Of a stretch of DNA of 64,000 bases, positions 59,801 through 64,000 are shown one piece after another. The first letter of the stretch is position 1. Every line of letters starts with the position of its first letter. The stretch comes from Sipunculus nudus (lineage: Eukaryota > Annelida > Sipuncula > Golfingiida > Sipunculidae). The notes beneath the pieces were generated by a model. The model was not told the DNA's origin, did not search any database, and saw nothing but the letters and a program-made list of their open reading frames with translations. Location of the stretch: positions 51,534,917-51,598,916 of the forward strand of contig CM049319.1 of the NCBI GenBank assembly GCA_026874595.1, read 5' to 3'. The position numbers were made by a program, and so were the translations under genes.

Positions 59801-59990
59801 ATATTCGAGTATTTCGTTACGTTCATGTTTTCCAGGCTCCTGGTCGGTGCATCTAAAGCAACCCCTTCCTACTCCTACCGTCAAAAACCTAGAGATGTCG
59901 AGTCCGGCGGGCTTTTCTCATGTGACGTCAACAGTATGACGTCATATCATCAGCAAATTCTTTGTACGGAGGTGATTGCCGATGACTTGA
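56330..59990 (+). CDS. Integrin alpha subunit, N-terminal exons (gene 3), partial
   Basis: Two exons, 56330-56505 and 59836-59990, join as TG|G (Trp) to give a continuous integrin alpha N-terminus: signal peptide, mature start YNLDMDNLAIL, then the first FG-GAP blade with W-LLVGA. Gene 3 is on the plus strand and would continue right of the window with the rest of the propeller. The second exon is the close paralogue of the gene 2 exon at 30157-30311, so genes 2 and 3 are related by duplication. Nothing in these two exons is broken. In 59991-64000 only one weak further exon candidate is seen. Confidence 0.88.
56506..59174 (+). other. Intron 1 of integrin gene 3
   Basis: Contains the (CT)n(AT)n repeat and some open frames without family signals (for example about 56916-57248 and 58252-58485). 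A GC-richer patch at 57560-57720 is unexplained. Confidence 0.5.
56717..56800. repeat. Compound (CT)n(AT)n microsatellite
   Basis: About 18 CT units run directly into about 20 AT units. Confidence 0.96.
59175..59549. mobile_element. Foldback MITE with long inverted ends
   Basis: The first and last roughly 60 bp are inverted copies, starting GTACGGAGCCC and containing GAGACGACATGGTGGAAAAT. The interior repeats the 14-bp palindrome TTCGTGCGCACGAA and close variants six or more times. The four bases CAAT flank both ends (59171-59174 and 59550-59553) as a likely target duplication. It has no coding capacity; open frames on both strands arise from the palindromic repeats. It lies in the first intron of integrin gene 3. 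Confidence 0.88.
59836..59990 (+). CDS. Integrin gene 3 exon 2: first propeller blade
   Basis: Reads LLVGASKATPSYSYRQKPRD and VESGGLFSCDVNSMTS. The acceptor is TTTTCCAG and the donor GA|GTAAGC. It is 155 nt, identical in length to the gene 2 exon. The usual LLVGAP is LLVGAS here. It ends one base into a codon. Confidence 0.9.
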
Positions 59991-62900
59991 GTAAGCTTTT
60001 TATTGCAATAATTTCATGTTAGGTATAATAAATATACCAAAAGTTAAGTTAAATGAACATCTTGATTTGCGGATTAAAGCAAAGATTCCTATATACAGAA
60101 TGCGACATGTAGAAAGCGGAATGCGTGTTGGTTAATTTCATAAGTACCGGTACGGCAGCATGCATGTTTTCTATTTATTACGTCCATAACAATTTGATCC
60201 GTAATCTTCATGCCGCATTGCGTACATCAGGAATCTTTGGTTTAGACTCGCAGAAATATTAGAGTCTACGTTACTTTGAAGATATTGATCAAGATGATGT
60301 ATGGATAAACAGATATGCAGAAAAAAATTGCAATGATCCATTACAAGATTCACCCGCACAGATTTTTATTGAAAGCATACTTTAAACTTTATTGTTTTTA
60401 AAGGGATTGTACAACAGTTATGATAACTAGTGCAAATGCATTCCCAATTGCTCAGTTCCTGCCTTTTACTAGTCTGTAGGAGTAGAAAAGAGGGCCTGGA
60501 GAAAATCACCGACCGAGGACAATAAACATACAGCAGGAAAAATACAGTCAATTGCGGACTAGATATATTTATCAGTATGGTTATGTTTAGATAATAATGG
60601 CACAATGATTGACCGATATTGTTCCGGTCCGATGATAAGGAAACAAGCTTGCTCTATCATACACATATTTATAGGAGTATATCTGAAACTATGAGTGGTG
60701 ACTAATACACTTAGGTCACTGTTTTAATTCAGCTTTTTCCAGGCGGTCAGTCGAGTCAACGAGGGTATATGCACGCCTTGCATAAAAAGACTTTTTACCC
60801 TAATGAACGTGTAAGCCTAGACCTCGCGTCCATTTCACGTTCTGGGGCAACTATGCTCCGCGTTAAACGTGGCCTGGCTAGCTACTGGGCATAGCTAGGA
60901 GGAAACTGCTGAAAAGCATTCCCCTAATAAACCGATCCCTTGTCGGACCATGTGAACACCATGTTGCATATCTCAAGAAGTCCATTGTACCTGCAATATC
61001 CTCCACCACACTATGTAGAATCGGACTCTAAAGGGTACGACTTAGTGAGTTTTGAGTAGAAACTACCTCTTGGGGAAGAGGGCATCCTCGACATCCCAAA
61101 TATTTGTTTCCCGGTGCAGCTTGTGCTCCCTGTATGTTGTCTTCAAAACTTTAAAAATTCCCTTGCTACCTACCATAACCAATCTCATTCTTACTTCTGC
61201 TCCAACTGAGTTTACTGAAGTGGGTAAATGACGGTACACCTATTAAATATCCACCAAGTTCAATGGATTGTCGATCAGAGAGTACCTAGCGGATATCGCA
61301 ACATACAATGAAAAAAATTAGGCTTTGGATTTAAATACATTATACCTCCAATTTCTGTACCCATATTTTTTGCATTACTCGGTACAACCTATCCTTGCTT
61401 CTTGTAACTTGTCCCCACGATAGCCACATCTGAGAAATAAGTAAAAGCATCACTTTAACACACACTAGTGACCGCCTGAAAATGATTATGAAATTTCTTG
61501 TGCAGCTGTGAAGAGGAGAATTGTGCAATAAATGAAATAAGCATGAAACTTGGCATAATTGTTGTCCAGATCATACTCATTACTTTTTTTTAGAAATGGA
61601 GCCAAGCAGAATTCAACCAATCTTGGTCAAATTCAAAGATTGCTGCCAAGATGGCAGCAGGATAATAAATTATGAATACATCCGGTTACATTTGACATAG
61701 AATGCATTGCATATGCACTATTCGTATGTTTTTTAGAGGGGGGGGTAGAGATTCATTTATAAGAGTTTCGATTTTTGTATAATGCCTCTATGAGTGATTT
61801 TTGGTTTTGTTGATCATGTGCAAAATTTCCTTTGTTTACTTGCACCTCGAACGACAAGCATTTTTTTTGTTGGGTCTGCACAGTAATCGCATACTTTGTG
61901 ATTGTAATCCAATAAAATTTTATATATTCATGAAATTGGCAGTCAAATTCTAAAAAGCACGGCTATCTCCGCTAGCTTGATCATCGTCGTTCCTATTATA
62001 GTGGATTGTAGTGACCCGCCAAAGGTTGGTGATTTTTTTCTGTGTCCTTAAACGGCACCAGCCAATCTATGGAGAGTGGCTTATAATTAATAATAATAAC
62101 TAATTGTAAAATCCATATAAAATTGATAGAGTAATAAATTAATTAAACAATCCATATAAATTTAAGTTTAGCTTGCTTATAAGTTTTATATCAGACTAAA
62201 TGCGTGAGTGGAAGTATACAGGTATAGAAGCGCACACCTGTCAGCTCCAAAGATTTTATGCCTTCTATGAATTTTGTTGGCAAAACTTGGTAAAATTTGT
62301 GAATACTGCACTTTCAAATGAAAGTAACATTTGCTTGGCAAGGTTTTGTCATATAAATATTTCTGATTTCTTATGTTTGAATATCCTTTATTTGCATGCT
62401 GACAAATGAATTAACTGCTTTGTAGAGGCGATGGTATCAAATTAGGAGCATGATATATTCGTTAAGATTATTTAGGACTTTAAAAACCTACAAACATGAT
62501 AACAAATTTTACGATCACCTTAACATTTACGTGATCCTTTGTTAGTACAATTGGGATATTTTAAATAGATGTGCTGAGATTTAATACACATGTACTAGTT
62601 AAATGCATTTGCACACCATTTCTATTTCAACGGGAAGACTATAATACATAATTTATTAAGGCTACATGCGTGCATGACCGGATAAGCAAATATGTAGAAG
62701 ACCTGTTTGCTGCATTGATTCTATGCTTTCTTTTGCCAAGTGGTGATGGCTTTGAGGCTGTATTCTGACCAGAAGGCAAAATCAACACACACTTAGAGGC
62801 GCACAACATATTGCTCTGTGTTACTTTTGTCCTAAGTTAACGAATGCATGACAAAATCAACACACATGTAGATACCTTTTGCATTTTATAAATTTTGTGA

Positions 62901-63870
62901 CGTGTGTATGCTCGTATGAATGAATCAACATATTTTAGTAAAATGTCACGCCCTATCGCTTAGATGCCACTTTTGTGATATAAAACTGGTCCTTACAAAC
63001 GAGTTAGCAATTACTTTGTATGATGTGTTAGTCTAAAAAAATACCTTCATTTGCAAACTTATTGCACAATTGTAGACTCAAATGCAGAAGATGCATGTAT
63101 TATTAGAAATATTCACCACATGTACCAAACTTCAAGAATCGAATTTTTCCTGGATGTATGCTGAGAGACTGATTGTAAAATATAATATACCCTCAGGTCC
63201 CAGACTTGCATTTCATGCATCTTAAAATTACATCAAAATTCAGTACAAAGTTCGGTTTGAGTTTTCATTTACTTGACTGGTGATTGCAACGTTGCTTTGC
63301 TTCCGCTTCCGTGCTCTGGCAACTTTTGTTCAGTTACGTTTTCGCTTTATGCCATTTTATACCCCTATGCAGTATGCTTAGGAAACTTGTATTACATATA
63401 CTACTCGCTTCATCAAGTATTCATTATTAAGTTATTACTGAATACAACGGTTTTTTACATCAACTTATGTAATTTTGCCACAAACTTTTTTTGTAACGTA
63501 TGCCTGAAGATTTTCTTTTAGATTTGGCAGGTTAAGAGCGACTTTTCCGGTAAAACGCACAATCTCAAATTAAACTATCTATAGATCCTTTGTGCCTTGT
63601 GAACAAGGCTCGGTGCGATCTACAATTTTGCATCATGTGCATATGATGATAAATTATTTTAAAAAATGTAGTGAATATTTTCTTATTTCTAATAATACGT
63701 GTAAGTACTATTTCATAGAAATGTTTATGATGTAAGTATTTTAAGACATCAACGGGAAAAGCAAAGTCAATGGCAGCGTATTGGTAAAGATAATCTACCA
63801 TATTATCAGGACAAACTGCAAACTGCACAAGTGTCTACAAGTGTGCTGCTTGTCACGCACCATCACCGCA
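59991..63870 (+). other. Presumed intron of gene 3, mostly featureless
   Basis: At 60743-60810 there is a stretch bordered by TTTTTCCAG and CGT|GTAAGC, in the right phase to follow exon 2 (GQSSQRGYMHALHKK). It lacks integrin motifs, so I leave it as a weak candidate. The segment 60730-61150 is GC-richer than its surroundings. The rest shows nothing. Confidence 0.4.
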
Positions 63871-63879
63871 GTACAAATC

Positions 63880-63965
63880 GTAGCATATACAGCGATAGGA
63901 CATCGATTAAGACGTTGGACGCGGGAGTTGTAGGACACCGGTTCGAACCCCGTCGATTTCCAATG
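63880..63965 (+). mobile_element. tRNA-like SINE head at window edge
   Basis: A perfect pol III B box (GGTTCGAACCC, 63940-63950) lies about 35 bp after a weaker A-box-like sequence. The following bases are not a tRNA acceptor stem. Probably the start of a SINE cut by the window end. Confidence 0.45.
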
Positions 63966-64000
63966 TCATAATGAAATCGAACCAAAAGGAGATTCGCCCT

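Overview
The window is AT-rich, intron-rich animal DNA. Its only recognisable host genes are alpha integrins, which are metazoan proteins. Long introns, minisatellites and a mixed load of decayed LINEs, Ty3/gypsy-like elements, Penelope-like and foldback elements suit an invertebrate, perhaps a bivalve mollusc. That last guess rests on general impression, not on a diagnostic gene.

Layout: 1-4643 is a frameshifted L1-like LINE on the minus strand. From 5231 to 14430 (plus) lie twelve exons encoding the C-terminal 548 residues of integrin alpha gene 1: end of the beta-propeller, thigh, calf-1, calf-2, transmembrane helix and a GFFKR tail. Their phases agree throughout. A 68-bp minisatellite starts right after its stop codon. 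16.0-22.3 kb is mostly non-coding and holds a 1.2-kb tandem duplication. From 30311 down to 22768 (minus) is integrin alpha gene 2, an inverted paralogue that keeps one N-terminal exon and four C-terminal exons, lacks the middle, and has a frameshift in the transmembrane exon. It also ends in the same kind of minisatellite. 31.4-31.8 kb holds a Penelope-like tail with a hammerhead ribozyme motif. 32.8-37.3 kb is a Ty3/gypsy-like element whose LTR arms are inverted. 40714-46481 is a second, complete but dead LTR element with 5-bp target duplications. 47.3-48.6 kb has a 180-bp triplicated repeat and LINE debris. 56330-59990 (plus) holds the first two coding exons of integrin alpha gene 3 (signal peptide and first propeller blade), with a foldback MITE in its intron; the gene would run on past the window.

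The three integrin loci look like products of local, partly inverted duplication, with retroelements in their introns and between them. Both LTR elements encode integrase upstream of reverse transcriptase, the reverse of ordinary Ty3/gypsy order and like the Gmr1-type group. I saw no rRNA gene, no functional tRNA gene and no CRISPR.
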